Source: Microcebus murinus
Taxonomy: Eukaryota > Chordata > Mammalia > Primates > Cheirogaleidae
Length of the DNA stretch: 64,000 bases
Assembly: GCF_040939455.1 (NCBI RefSeq)
Contig: NC_134116.1
Location: 74,231,900 to 74,295,899 of the forward strand
Reading direction: 5' to 3'
The notes beneath the pieces are model-generated. The model worked only from the letters and a program-made list of their open reading frames with translations, had not been told where the DNA came from and searched no databases. A program made the translations under genes and the position numbers. Positions within the stretch are counted from its first letter, which is position 1; each line of letters starts with the position of its first letter. This document shows, in pieces, positions 21,739 to 34,272 of this stretch.

Positions 21739-22904
21739 ACAAGAGATAATTTTTTAAAAAAATGGAAATAAACAAAAAGGTAGTAAACGCTACCCTTGTG
21801 TATGGACCAAGTCACTCAACAGTAGGAAGGTTAGTTGTGTAATATATAAAAGCTGCCTCGCCTCTGTAGTCAACCACAATGAGCAAGAGATAGGACAAGT
21901 GCTAGGCTAAACCCCAAGGACCTGACATGCCATGGCTCGAAGCTCTGCACCAGCAGAATCTACCAGCTCCTCAAGGGAGAAGGCTAGCTGCTTGAAGACT
22001 CAGAGGCTGGGAGTGATGAAATGTTTACGCCAAGCCACGGATATCTCCTCTATATAAGGCCCCTTTGAATTTGTCCAGCTTTAGAGTGCAGTGGGGTGGT
22101 GGACATGAAGCTGCTAAGGAGATTCTTATGATACTTGCAGATGTTATCTGTCTCGATGGAATTTTCAACGCAGAAGAAGTGGATTTGTTCGTGGAAAATA
22201 TGCCTGAGGGTGCACACACGAGGTCGGAGGAGGAGCATGCGTTTGGTTTTAAAACACGCCTGTTTGGTGCAAATAAATCTGAGGGCCGCAAGCTTAAACC
22301 CTTCCAAGGCATCTGGAATGACAAACAGTGCACTTAAGAACAGGCTTTCAGGACCTAACCTGCTTCTGCTTGGAGAAGCTTCCCAACATGAATAGTCTTG
22401 CTGCTGCCTGGCAGCTTCTTCGTTATTTGTCCGCAAACGCGACATGTAAGCTCAGATTTGTAAACATGGGGATCGTTTTTTAAAATTCTGAGGGCATAAA
22501 CAGATGGTATAGTTCCAACCTAGACTATTTCATTCTGTAATCTTTAGGAGATGATGAAAGAGTGGCTTCCGTAGAGGTTTAGCTTTGTAGAGGGGGAGCC
22601 AGCAGCAGCTTAGCAGAGCACAGGAAAACAGGTTCGACCCCTGTGGCTATTCACATCCCCTTCCTCTCCCTTCTAGTCCAGCAAAGTCTGAGGCCTTGGA
22701 ATTCCAGCCAAACCTATTGGCTCATGTAGAAAAATGAGCAAGGAGAATGAGCCAGGCAGCTGGCCCAGGCACCAACGCTGAGTTATCCATTAGGATTGAG
22801 CTCTGGGGCAATTTACATTTATAAATCCACATCATTATAGAATAAATCTTAGAAGTTAGCTGTGACAGTTCAGTTTAGAACATAAGATGACTTATTTTAA
22901 CATG
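21739..22904. other. Unassigned DNA with two TATA-like boxes and a small ORF
   Basis: ATATATAAAAGC lies at about 21842 and CTATATAAGG at about 22050. The second is followed by a 90-codon plus-strand open frame starting at 22065. The protein is not recognised and the ATG is too close to the TATA box for an ordinary leader. A MIR-like T-arm (ACAGGTTCGACCCCTGT, ~22629-22645) lies at the right. I assign no gene. Confidence 0.3.
22595..22660 (+). mobile_element. Possible MIR 5' (tRNA-like) fragment
   Basis: 'agcagcagcttagcagagca' followed by a perfect 5-bp stem T-arm (ACAGG/CCTGT around TTCGACC) resembles the tRNA-derived head of MIR with a deletion. No acceptor stem forms, so it is not a tRNA gene. 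Confidence 0.4.
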
Positions 22905-24250
<1,346 letters not shown>

Positions 24251-25056
24251 TACAGGCATACCTTGCAGATGTTGTAGGCTCAGTTCCATGCTACCGCAAT
24301 AAAGTGACTATCCTAATAGCGGGGCACACAAATTTCATTGTTGTCATTTCAACAGTGTTCACAGCATATTCACCTGGGGCAGGTTCCATCTCAAGAAACC
24401 ACTTTCTTTGCTCCCCCATAAGAAGCAACTCCACATCCATTCAAGTTTTATCATGAGATTGCCAGTCCCATATTCAGGCTCCACTTCTAATTCTGGTTCT
24501 CTTGCTATTTTCACCATATCTGCAGATACTTCCTCCACTGAAGTCTCGAACCCTCAAAGTCATCTATGAGGGTTGGAATCAACTCTTTCCAAACTCCTGT
24601 TAATGTTATTATCTTGACCTCCCATGAAACATGAATGTTCTTAATGGCATTTAGAATGATGAACCCTTTCCAGAAGGTTTTCAATTTACTTTCCCCAGCC
24701 CCATCAGAGGAATCACTATGGCATTTACAGCCATATGAAATGTATTTCTTAAATAATAAGACTTGAAAGTTGAAATGACTCCTTGATCCATGGGCTGCAG
24801 AATGGATGATATGTTAGCAGGCATGAAAGCAACATTAATCTCCTTGTACATCTCCATCAGAGGTCTTGGGTGACCAGGTGCATTGTTAATAAGCAGTAAT
24901 ATATTGAAAGGAATTCTTTTTCTGAGCAGTAGGTCTCAATAGCTGGCTTGAAATATTCAGTAAACCCTGCTGTAAACAGATGTGCTGTCATCCAGGCTTT
25001 GTTGTTCCATTTGTAGAACACAAGCAGAGTAGATTTAGCATAATTCTTAAGAGCCT

Positions 25057-25387
25057 GGGCCGGGTGCAGTGGCTCACGCCTGTAATCCTAGCACTCTGAG
25101 AGGCCGAGGCGGGTGAATTGCTCAAGGTCAGGAGTTCAAAACCAGCCTGAGTGAGACTCCGTCTCCACTATAAAAAAATAGAAATTAATTGGCTAACTAA
25201 TATATATATAAAAAATTAGCCGGGCTTGGTGGCGCATGTCTGTAGTCCCAGCTACTTGGGAGGCCGAGGCAGGAGGATTGCTTGAGCCCAGGAGTTTGAG
25301 GTTGCTGTGAGCTAGGCTGACGCCATGGCACTCATTCTAGCCTGGGCAACAAAGTGAGACTCTGTCTCAAAAAAAAAAAAAAAAAAA
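25057..25387 (+). mobile_element. Full-length lemur-type Alu inside Tigger1
   Basis: Dimeric Alu with the extended linker ('agaaattaattggctaacta') and a long A tail. The perfect 8-bp flanks AAGAGCCT (25049-25056 and 25388-25395) are its target duplication within Tigger1 sequence. Confidence 0.95.
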
Positions 25388-25531
25388 AAGAGCCTTATGA
25401 TTTTTGTAATGATAAATCAACATTCGTTTCAACTTAAAATCACTAGCTGCATTAGCCCCTAAAAAGTGAGTCAGCCTGGCCTTTTAAGCTTTGAAGTCAG
25501 AGATTGACTTCTCCTCTCTAGCTATGACAGT

Positions 25532-25822
25532 CTAAGATGGCATCTTCTTCCAAAAGAAGGCTGTTTTGTCTATATTGCAAATCTGTTGTTTAGTGTAGCC
25601 ACCTTCATCAATAATCTTACCTAGATCTTCTGGTAACTTGTGACAGAGGCGGCATCTTTCCTTAAACCTCATGAACCAACGTCTGCTAGTTTCAAACTTT
25701 TCTTCTTCAGCTTCCTTGCCTCTCTCAGCCTTTGTAGAACTGAATACAGTTAGGGCCTTGCTCTGAATTAGGCTTTGGCTTAAGGGAACGTTGTGGCTGG
25801 TTGGATCTTCTGTCCTGACCAC
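25532..25822 (-). pseudogene. Tigger1 transposase relic (HTH/DDE junction)
   Basis: This 96-codon open fragment is part of a pogo/Tigger transposase, an enzyme that cuts and pastes its own element in the nucleus. Residues ~40-60 ([15 protein letters not shown]) match the end of the CENP-B-like DNA-binding domain. Residues ~78-94 ([17 protein letters not shown]) contain the first catalytic Asp of the DDE domain; the usual NxDET is here NIDKT. The segment between the two is shorter than in the family, consistent with an internal deletion. Upstream and downstream coding is broken, and the Alu at 25057 interrupts it further. There is no sign of domestication. Confidence 0.85.
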
Positions 25823-26174
25823 TCAAACTTTCTCCATATCAGAAATAAGTAAGGCTGTTTCGCTTTCTTATCATTTGTGTGTTCACTGGAGTAGCTCTTT
25901 TAATTTCCTTCAAGAACTTTGCCTTTGCCTTCCCAACTTGGCTGTTTGGCATAAGAGGCCCAGCTTTCAGCCTATCTCAGCTTTGGACATGCCCTCCTCA
26001 CTAAGCTTAATCATTTCTAGCTTTTGATTTCAAGTTAGAGGTGTGCAACTGTTCTTTCACTTGAACACGGAGAGGCTAAGTTCAATATTGTTGTGTTTTG
26101 GGGAATAGTGAGGCCCAAGGGAAGGGAGAGATGGGGAAAGCCCCATTGGTGGAGCATGATATGTACTGTTTTCT

Positions 26175-26470
26175 TCAATCCTGGGATAATTCTGTCAGAA
26201 TAATTCCCTCATTACTGTCCCCTGTCGTTACCTCCATCTGTTGGCAAACACTGGTCTGTTTTCTGTTCCCGTAGTGGCCTTTTCCAGAAGGTAATATGAA
26301 TGGAGTCATACAATGGTCTTTTGCATCTGCTTACTTCACTTAACAAAATGCATCTACGTCATCTCTGCTGTTGCATGAATCAATAATTTGTTCCTTGTAG
26401 TTGCCGAATAATATTCCAATTTTTAGGCACCACAGGTTATTGCTGCCATTACTGCCACACTGCCTTGAGT
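26175..26470 (-). mobile_element. L1M LINE fragment
   Basis: 'cagaaggtaatatgaatgga', 'cttcacttaacaaaatgcat' and 'gccgaataatattccaattt' are reverse-strand L1M. It may be the same L1 as 22905-24250, split by Tigger1. Confidence 0.65.
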
Positions 26471-26602
26471 ACAGGCTAGAGTATTCCAGTATTCCAGAGG
26501 AAAAATGATACTCACGGCTCCTTTGGTGGTACTTTGCATCTTGGTCTTCTTCCTCAATCTGCCTGCTACTATTAATATTTACTTTTTAAAGTCTTCAAAC
26601 AG

Positions 26603-26934
26603 GCCAGGTGCAGTAGCTCATGCCTATAATCCTAGCACTTTGAGAGACCGAGGCAGGTGGATCGCTCAAGGCCAGGAGTTCAAAACCAGCCTAAGTGAGA
26701 TCCTGTCTCTACTAAAAATAGAAAGAAACTAATTGACCAACTAAAAATATATACAAAAAATTAGCCAGGCATGGTGGCGCATGCCTGTAGTCCCAGCTAC
26801 TCGGGAGGCTGAGGCAGGATTGCTTGAGCCCAGGAGATTGAGGTTGCTGTGAGCTAGGCTGATGCCACGGCGCTCACTCTAGCCTGAGCAACAAAGTGAG
26901 ACTCTGTCTCAAAAACAAAAACATAAAATAAAAT
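26603..26934 (+). mobile_element. Full-length lemur-type Alu
   Basis: Extended linker present ('agaaagaaactaattgacca'). Perfect 15-bp target duplication AAAGTCTTCAAACAG at 26588-26602 and 26935-26949. Confidence 0.95.
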
Positions 26935-27066
26935 AAAGTCTTCAAACAGCTTCTGTATCATCCTGCCCAGGTGTTGTAAGTACAGTTCATGGGAGAGGCC
27001 AGGTGGAGTGTGTGCTTGCCATTCTACCCAGAACTGGGACCTCTGTGCATTGTCTATTTGCTTTTA

Positions 27067-27410
27067 TTTATTTTTATTTTATTTATTTATTTTGAGACAG
27101 AGTCTCACTCTGTTGCCTGGGCTAGAGTGCCATGGTGTCAGCCTCGCTCACAGCAGCCTCAAATTCCTGGACTCAAGCAATCCTTTTGCCTCAGCCTCTC
27201 GAGTAGCTGGGACTACAGGCATGCACCACTCTGCCTGGCTAATTTTTTTCTATATATTTTTAGTTGGCCAATTAATTTCTTTCTATTTTTAGTGGAGACA
27301 GGGTCTCACTCTTGCTCAGGCTGATCTCAAACTCCTGAGCTCAAGCAATCCACCCGCCTTGGCCTCCCAGAGTGCTAGGATGATAGGCATGAGCCACTGT
27401 GCCCTGCCTG
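27067..27410 (-). mobile_element. Full-length lemur-type Alu
   Basis: Reverse orientation with a (TTTA)n tail and the extended linker ('ttggccaattaatttctttc'). Flanks TCTATTTGCTTTTA and TCTGTTTGCTTTTA are a target duplication with one mismatch. Confidence 0.93.
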
Positions 27411-27424
27411 TCTGTTTGCTTTTA

Positions 27425-28810
27425 AATGTCTGAAGTCAGTGTGTTTCCTGATCCTTATAATGACTTATTTTATCTTTATGAAAACCCATAGGATCTTTCC
27501 TTTTGGTCCCTAGTGTTTAGAAATCACTCAGTGATGTTCCTTGGTGTGACTCTATTTTCATCCACTGTCTTGGGTACTTGGTGGGCCCTTTCATTCTGGA
27601 AACGCATGTCTCCCTGTTCTGGGTAAACTTCTTGAATAACTTTGTTGTTAGTTTTCCTTCTATTTGTCATTTCTCTCTTTCTGGGACTCCTTCCATTATC
27701 CAAATGTCAGGCCTCCCGGACTCATGCTCTTTTTTGTTTCATTTTCCAGCTCTTTGTCTTTGTTCTAGTTTCTGGGATACTTCCCATCAATTTGATTTTC
27801 CAGCCTCTTTATTTAATTTGTCATCTTTGTGCTCCTGTTTTTAATTCTCAAGAGCTCTTCTTGTTGTTGTCATTCTCTGCATGTTTCTTCTTCTTCTTTT
27901 TAATGACACTCTGTTCTTTTTATAGGAGTCTCTGTCATCTCTCTGAGGATATTACTTATTTTGGAAAAAGTTTTCTTCTCCCTGTGTAGACTCCAAGTTT
28001 CTCTTTCCTTCAGTTTGTTGTGAAACTATCCTCATGAAAAAGAGTTGAGAACCGAAAAGCTAAGTGGAAGCTCTGACATCAAGGCAGGGTTTGTTGTCTG
28101 TGAGTCTCGCTGTGGAGCGAGCTGGCTGGGTGGACCATTTGTTGAGCAACCCTCATTTCAGTATCTTTGGATGATTTCTCTTGGGCTAGTCGGATTCTCT
28201 GGAGCAGAACTTTAGTCTCCTGCTTGTCTCCTGAAGATCTGGCTATCAGTCCCTTGGGAGCTAAGCAGGGGATGAGGGCTGAGGGGTCTTACCACTGTGC
28301 GTGAGTCATTTCATCTTCTTGGTTTTGACATGGCGCTCTCAGCTTCCAAGTCCAGAGGCTTCTGTCTTGCACTCTTAAGAGAGTGAAATCTCTTGACAAT
28401 GAAGGGTGAGGAAAAGCAGACTCCCTGTGACATAGTGTCAGGGGGAGTCTAAAGATGTGTGTCTCTGGGGGTTTTCACCCAATCTTTATTTTCACCATGC
28501 TCTTTGAATCTCCACTTCCAGAGATACCTGGTGCTGTTGGTTCCCGAGATTTTGAAGAGTCTGTAGTGAACTGGTTCATCCTTAGCTTAATCAGTTGCCG
28601 ACTCCAGGCCTGGGAAGTCATGTATCCCTCCCTCGTCACTGTAGAAGCTGGGTAGCTTCTATAACTCTGTCACCACTGTCTCCTCTCCTGTCCTGCCTGT
28701 CCTCATGGGATATGATGTTTAGAACATCTCTTCACTGTAGTTTTAGTGTGTTTGGGAAGGGAGTACGTTAGATGTATGTCTTCACTCTTGCCTCCTAAAG
28801 TGGACGTCTA
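27425..28810 (-). mobile_element. HAL1/L1-type LINE, ORF1 region
   Basis: On the minus strand the segment 27425-28010 follows the L1/HAL1 ORF1 order, including 'aaaatagagtcacaccaagg' and 'ggataatggaaggagtccca', the decayed equivalent of the I-G-V-P-E block. All frames are interrupted. The rest to about 28810 is probably its 5' part but is too diverged to be sure. The short stretch 26950-27052, left of the Alu, may also belong to it. Confidence 0.5.
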
Positions 28811-28847
28811 GAACTTACTGTTTTGAAATTACAGAAATCATAACTCT

Positions 28848-29167
28848 TTTTTTTTTTGAGACAGAGTCTCGCTTTGTTGCCCAGGCTAGAGTGAGTGCCG
28901 TGGCTTCAGCCTAGCTCACAGCAACCTCAAACTCCTGGGCTCAAGCAATCCTTCTGCCTCAGCCTCCCGAGTAGCTGGGACTACAGGCATGTGCCTGCCT
29001 GGCTAATTTTTTGTATATGTATTTTTAGTTGGTCAATTAATTTGTTTCTATTTTTAGTAGAGACGAGGTCTCACTCAGGCTGGTTTCAAATTCCTAACCT
29101 CGAGCAATCTGCCCACCTCGGCCTCCCAGAGTGCCAGGATTACAGGCGTGAGCCACGACGCCCGGCC
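28848..29167 (-). mobile_element. Full-length lemur-type Alu
   Basis: Reverse orientation with the extended linker ('ttggtcaattaatttgtttc'). Perfect 15-bp target duplication AGAAATCATAACTCT at 28833-28847 and 29168-29182. Confidence 0.95.
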
Positions 29168-29244
29168 AGAAATCATAACTCTTGATGCTACCATGAAACT
29201 TGCATGCCATCTCGACTTTGCTAGGCCTCAGCTAGACAGGTGGC

Positions 29245-29335
29245 TTGTGCTAAGCCACAGAGCTAGTTATTGACGGAGCAGCTTTAGAACCCAGGACCCG
29301 ACTTGCCTGATTCTGTCGATTCCATACCACCATAG
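29245..29335 (-). mobile_element. MIR fragment
   Basis: 'taagccacagagctagttat' and 'agaacccaggacccgacttg' match the reversed 5' half of MIR. Confidence 0.6.
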
Positions 29336-29369
29336 TGCCCCTTCTTACCATCATCAAGGACAAGCAAAA

Positions 29370-29520
29370 CATACTTTTATTTAGAACTAGTTTAGGGTGC
29401 ACACGAGGTGGCAATCGTAAGTTGCAGAGAGTCCCCATGTGCTCCACCTCCCAGCTTCCTCCCATGGTACCATGTTATGTAATAACAATAGTATGTTGTG
29501 AAAACCGGCAGCTTGATCTT
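29370..29520 (-). mobile_element. L1M 3'UTR fragment
   Basis: 'ttgcagagagtccccatgtg' and 'cacctcccagcttcctccca' follow the reversed L1ME 3'UTR. Confidence 0.5.
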
Positions 29521-29784
29521 GGCGCAAGACTCTTCAGTCAGGTATAGACTTTCTATTAACATTTCTGATGTATGCATTTGTATATTCTGTTAAGAAAAAG
29601 CCAGAAAAAGACCCAATCTTTTCATATTAAGGACCTTACTATTTAAATAGATATACAAAGATTACCTGCAGACTCCCTGTACAGGTTACCCTCTCTCTAT
29701 TGGGAGGGAGGATAATAACAAAACCCAAATAGAGGCCCAACTATTAATGTGTTTTAGGGCTTCTTTCAGAAAAAAGCCAGAAGT

Positions 29785-30045
29785 GGTGGAAAGAATATGG
29801 ATTTTGAAATCAGACACATATAGGTCTGAATTGAGCTTTGTTCCTGAAGATTTGTGTGTCCCTAGGCAAGAAATTTCCCTGATTCTCATTTTCTTGATTG
29901 TAAAATGGAGAATATTATTATCTACTTCTTAAGATTATGAGAATTAAATGAGACAGTATGTATATACATACACATATATACATATGCCTATAGTGCATGA
30001 CATGCAATAGATATTCATCAAATGGCCAACCTAATTATTATCAAT
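29785..30045 (+). mobile_element. MIR SINE with internal TATA/CA-rich expansion
   Basis: 'ttttgaaatcagacacatat', 'gattctcattttcttgattg', 'taaaatggagaatattatta' and 'tagatattcatcaaatgg' follow the sense MIR order. A (TA/CA) tract at 29958-29982 lies inside. Confidence 0.7.
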
Positions 30046-31324
30046 AATAATCCTTAAACTCATAATTCTTTGGTTGCTCATGTGAGCTTAAGTCCTGCTC
30101 AAATACCACGTAGGACCTTCTGCCTCTTAATGTACTGTGTGGGTTTAGACCGAAATCAGTGACCCAGCAGCAGCCGTTGCATATGAAGGAGGTCTAGAGA
30201 GGGCAGAGTTACTTTCCCAAAGCAGGCACATGGCAGGGCCTCTGCTCCTTCTACGACCACGTCAGTGTCAGGCATGGGAAGACTGTGAGACATTTAACAA
30301 AATGCTAGTAATTTACCTTTACTTTTAAATCTTTGGAAAAATGACTATTTTGGGGGGGTATAGTACAAGGTAGGGATGTTTATGTAACAGCCAAGAGGGT
30401 GAGTCTGTCTCTCACCTGCAGGGTCAGTTCACAAAGACTTCAGCCCACGCCCAGGTTAAGATATTTGCTCCTTTTGCAAACTCCCCGATTCCATACACAA
30501 GTCCCAGGGTCTCACCCCAAAGAGAGAGTTTTTATCACAAGCCCAGTGGGATATCTTTGGAATTTAAGAATGCGTACAAGTTCGAAATTGAGCTTTATTT
30601 GATTATTTGAGTAAAATTACGTGTCAGTGTTTGAACTAAAGACTTAGGACTTTTCAAAGGCCTCCCCTTGGGCCTCAGGCTGGTTGACAGATGTTCAGGC
30701 TGTTTCCCACCACACCTGAGGCCCCACCTGCCTGACTCTGGCTTGAATTTCCTGCCCTTGGCACCGACTGAAAATGGGGCTTGCAGAGGCGGCAGCTGCC
30801 AGTTTGGCCCCACAGCAAGGAAGAAGCTCTGCCTGGAAACCTGCCCTTTGTTTAAGTCACAAAGTCAGGACTGCCCTTTGGGGGTTGGGCTGTCTCTGTC
30901 AGTGGGGACTGACAGGTCTCAACCAGACTTAACAAAATCCTCATGTGGATCCACGCAAGCAGGTTGATGGTAAAACCCTACCTGAGGATAAAGAAAAAGC
31001 TTACTTCATGATCATGTATCTTTTCTCACTCTTATTGCATGTTACTGGAATGAATGCCTTCCAGAACTTTATTTACGTCTCTAACCCCGCCCCACGCACG
31101 GAAGGATCACGTTTCCTTTTTCCTGTTTATCTCTTGTCAGTGTGTGTGTCTTTTAGGTGTTCAGCTCTACCTTTTTGGTAGTGTCATAGAATTGCTAAGT
31201 CAAGAAAATCTCTCTTCCACTAGTCGTGTAATTCACATAACCAGAATATCCTAAAAGGAATTTGGCTATGTCTAAATCAGCTGTATGGTAAGTGCTGAAC
31301 TATAAATGGAAAGCATGGCTTGTT
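30046..31324. other. Unassigned DNA
   Basis: No exon is recognised. A weak MIR-like segment may lie at 30190-30290. The open frame of 99 codons at 30668-30967 has no recognisable content. Confidence 0.4.
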
Positions 31325-31690
31325 ATAGGCTGAATCCTTTCACTTCAAAATTCATATGTTGGAGCCCTAACCCCCCGTATGTCATAATGTGACTACTGTA
31401 TATTTGGAGACAGGGGCTTTAAAGAGGGATTAAGTTAAAATGCAGTCATGAGGGTGGGCCTAATCCAGTCTGACTGGTGTCCTTGTAAGAAGAGGAGATT
31501 AGGACACAGACATTCACAGGAGGAAGACGATATGAAGATACAGGGAGAAGGCGGCCATCTGCAAGCCAAGGAGAGAGGCCTTAAAGAAACCAACCCTGCC
31601 CACACCTTGATCTTAGACTTCCAGCCTCCAGAACTGTGAGGAAATAAATGTCTGCTGTTAAAGCCCACCAGTGTGTGGCACAATGTGAGC
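31325..31690 (+). mobile_element. MLT1-type LTR (ERVL-MaLR)
   Basis: A solo LTR: 'ttcatatgttggagccctaa', 'agaaggcggccatctgcaag', 'agacttccagcctccagaac', a polyadenylation-like AATAAATG, then a decayed end. No internal retroviral sequence follows. Confidence 0.85.
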
Positions 31691-31729
31691 AGTTTGACAT
31701 TGGCCTGCACTCATGACACCATCATCACA

Positions 31730-33225
31730 ATTATGATCATGGATGAACGCGTCTATCTGTCATCTTCGTAAGTTTTCTTGTGTGCTCCTTTGTAATTTCT
31801 CTGTCCCCTTCCATTTTCTAGGCCAACATTGAATCTGCTCTCTGTCACAATAGATTCATTTGCCATTTCTAGAGTTTTATATAAATGGAATGCAGAAGAA
31901 GTATGCACTTCTTCCACCTTGCATAATTCTCTGGAGGGGCTTCGAGGGTGTTGTGTGTGTCCACATTCCTTCCTTCTTACTGCCGAGTTGTGCTCCATAT
32001 GTGGATGCACCATGGTTTATCCGTTCACTTGTGCGAGGACTCCGGAAAGGCTTGTTATGATTTTTTGAGATTATAAGTGGCTATAAGCATTCATGTACAA
32101 GCCAGTGTGTGGACATATGCTTTTTTTTTTTTTTTTTTTCCTTTGGGGAAAATACCTGGAAGAGGCTAGAACATATGGTAGGTGTATGTTTAACTTTTTA
32201 AGAAACAGCCAAACTGTTTTCCAAAATGGCTATACCATTTGCATCACCACCAGCAGTGTAAGAGAGTTCCACTTCCTCCACATCCTTGCCAATCCTTAGT
32301 ATAATTGGTCTTTTTGAGTTTAATCACTCAAATAGATACACAGTGGTATGTCGTTGCGATGTTAATTTGCATTTCCCTAATGATGTCGAGCATCGTTGCC
32401 ATCATCTATCTTTTTTTAATGAAGTGCCTGCTCAAAGCTTTTGCCTATTGTTTTTATTGGGTTGTTTATTTTCTTATTATTGAGTTTTGAGAGTTCATTT
32501 TGTATTCTAAATACAAGTCCTTGATCACATACATACTTTGCAAATATTTCCTCCAACATGTGGCTTGTGTTTTCATTCTCTCGATAGTCTTTCAAAGGGC
32601 AGAAATTTTAAATTTTGGTGAAGTCCAACTTATCAATCCTTCCTTTTATAGATTGTGCTTTTTTGTTGTCAAATCTAAGAAATCTTTGCCTCACCCAATA
32701 CCACCAAGATTTTCTCCTACGTTTTCTTTAACATTTGTTGCAGTTTTAAGTTTTACATTTGGGTGTATGCTCCATACACCTGAGAGTGCTCCCAATCTCA
32801 CCTTCTGCTACCCACCTGGAAATGCACACCATTCATTAACCCTCTCCTCCCTGCATCGCTTCCTTTCTGCTTCCTCCTTTCTGTGGAGGTGATCACACCA
32901 AAACAAATGTTTTCAGCTCCTGCTAAGAGTTGAGTTAATTTTTGTATATGGTACAAGGTATGAATCATAGTTCATTTTTTCCCCCTGCATATGGATGTTC
33001 AATGGTTTCAGCACCATTTGTTGAAAAAAACTATTCTTTCTCTGTGAATTTCCTTTACATCTTTGTCATAAATCAGTTGTCCTATATGTATGAGTTTATT
33101 TCTGGAATTTTAATTCTGTTCCATTGGTATTTTTGTCTGTCCTTATGTCAATATGGTACCACACTGTCTTGATTACTATAGCTTTATAGTTGTCTTGAAA
33201 TGAGGAAATGTTAGCTCTGTAGCTT
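31730..33225 (-). mobile_element. L1M LINE, ORF2 3' end, with a foreign insert
   Basis: About 1.5 kb of reversed old L1: 'gttttccaaaatggctatac', 'catttgcatcaccaccagca', 'tgctcaaagcttttgcctat', 'tttcagcaccatttgttgaa' and 'ttgattactatagctttata'. All frames are broken. Continuity is interrupted at 32777-32929 by a non-L1 segment; L1 resumes at 'ttgagttaatttttgtatat'. Confidence 0.88.
32785..32929 (+). repeat. Local duplication copy X, inserted in L1M
   Basis: Homologous to 33785-33903 in the same orientation (shared 'gcacaccattcatt', 'ccctgcatc', 'tttctgctt', 'ctcctgctaag'). Identity is roughly 80% by eye, with two or three indels. It carries about 33 bases near its right end that copy Y lacks. 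Confidence 0.75.
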
Positions 33226-33539
33226 GGTTCTTCTGAATGTGCTTTGTAGATAACACGATCATTAATGCCTTCATTGCACTGAGAGATCCTTTTGGGCAAT
33301 CTTAATTCATTCCTCTCTTGATCCCCACTGTAGCTCTTCTGCTCAAGCCCTGCCCTGTGCCTGCTCATCTCATGCTTAGTTCTTGACTTTGCCAAATTTG
33401 AGGTCATCAGCTTACAATTCCCTTTAGTCGTTACTCTCCCCCAGCTATAAGGTTATCTACATTTGCAGCAATCCTTCGGCTGCTTCTTTCCTGGCTCAGA
33501 TAACAATACTGGTTATAATGACAATTAGTTAATTATAGT
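33226..33539. other. Unassigned DNA
   Basis: Possibly further decayed L1; nothing certain. Confidence 0.3.
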
Positions 33540-33755
33540 TAAAAATATTGAGTTCTTTTTATGGGCCAAACACAGATATGTACTTTACACCCTTTCTTAA
33601 TCTGTATGACATTTCTATCAGATAGAGATACTATTATTGTTCTCATTTTACAGATGGGAAAACAGAGGCCCTGAGGTTAGTTATGTTTTCTGTGCTTGTG
33701 CAGCCAGTAGGAGGTGGAGCTGGCATTCAAGCTCAGGGCTGTCTGATTCCTGTCC
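33540..33755 (-). mobile_element. MIR SINE
   Basis: 'attgagttctttttatgggc', 'tctcattttacagatgggaa', 'aacagaggccctgaggttag' and 'agtaggaggtggagctggca' are a clear reversed MIR. Confidence 0.85.
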
Positions 33756-33784
33756 TTCCTCCTGCCCTGAGCTAACACTCCTGC

Positions 33785-33903
33785 AGTGGTCCCAGCGTCA
33801 CCCCATCCTTCCCCACCTGGAAGCGCACACCATTCATTTACCTCCCCATCCCTGCATCTCCTCCACTTTGCCTTTCTGCTTGCTCCTTTCAACTCCTGCT
33901 AAG
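33785..33903 (+). repeat. Local duplication copy Y
   Basis: Partner of 32785-32929, exactly 1000 bases downstream at the left edge. It lies between two MIRs and is otherwise of unknown origin. Confidence 0.75.
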
Positions 33904-34054
33904 AAGTTTTCCAAACCTTCCTCTGCAGCCAGACTTTGATTCTGCAGAGTCATGTATTAAGTTGGGTGTTGGATAGCTCCATTGAAATATCTCATGGGCA
34001 CCTTGAACATCAAAACAAAACTTACCATCTTCCTTCCAAACCTGCTTGGCAATA

Positions 34055-34200
34055 GAAGGACTCAGATTTTGGTTGCAAAATCCAGTTCTGCCACTTACCA
34101 GACAGGAGACTTTTGATCCTCGATTTCCCAATCTGAAAAATGGGGCTAATAGTACTGCCTCACAGGGTTGCTTTCAGAGCTAAATGATCATGCTAGTTGC
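34055..34200 (+). mobile_element. MIR SINE
   Basis: 'ccagttctgccacttaccag', 'tcgatttcccaatctgaaaa' and 'atggggctaatagtactgcc' follow the sense MIR order. Confidence 0.8.
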
Positions 34201-34221
34201 TCAAAATTAGGTTATTAGTTT

Positions 34222-34272
34222 TGTCATCATCATCATTGTCATCATCATCATCATTGTCATTATCATCATTTC
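34222..34272. repeat. (CAT)n microsatellite
   Basis: Imperfect CAT/TCA repeats with GTCAT interruptions. Confidence 0.85.

Larger units (their letters stand above)
24253..26165 (-). mobile_element. Tigger1 DNA transposon, internally deleted and truncated
   Basis: The left end CAGGCATACCTTGCAGATGT is the Tigger1 terminus, preceded by the TA target (24251-24252). The body follows the Tigger1 consensus in reverse, for example 'ttgttgtcatttcaacagtg', 'catgggctgcagaatggatg' and 'gtgaccaggtgcattgttaa'. A few hundred bases between the TIR region and about 24335 are missing. An Alu splits it at 25057-25387. The match fades near 26165 without the other terminus. It is a relic, not mobile. Confidence 0.9.

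Noticed and set aside
22595..22660. tRNA gene suggested by a perfect T-arm and an A-box-like sequence
   Set aside because: The A-box and B-box are only about 20 bases apart and no acceptor or anticodon stem can be paired. It fits a MIR head better.
25791..26027. Plus-strand 78-codon frame
   Set aside because: It is antisense to the Tigger1 transposase region and therefore a shadow.
26989..27324. Open frames of 94-111 codons
   Set aside because: They translate Alu sequence and its flank; Alu-derived frames are common and not evidence of a gene.
27578..27989. Hydrophobic 88-115-codon frames
   Set aside because: They are antisense to a HAL1/L1 ORF1 relic; hydrophobicity comes from T-rich sequence.
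28895..29185. 96-codon frame
   Set aside because: It is entirely Alu-derived.
32093..32490. Hydrophobic plus-strand frames
   Set aside because: They are the reverse strand of an L1M ORF2 relic.
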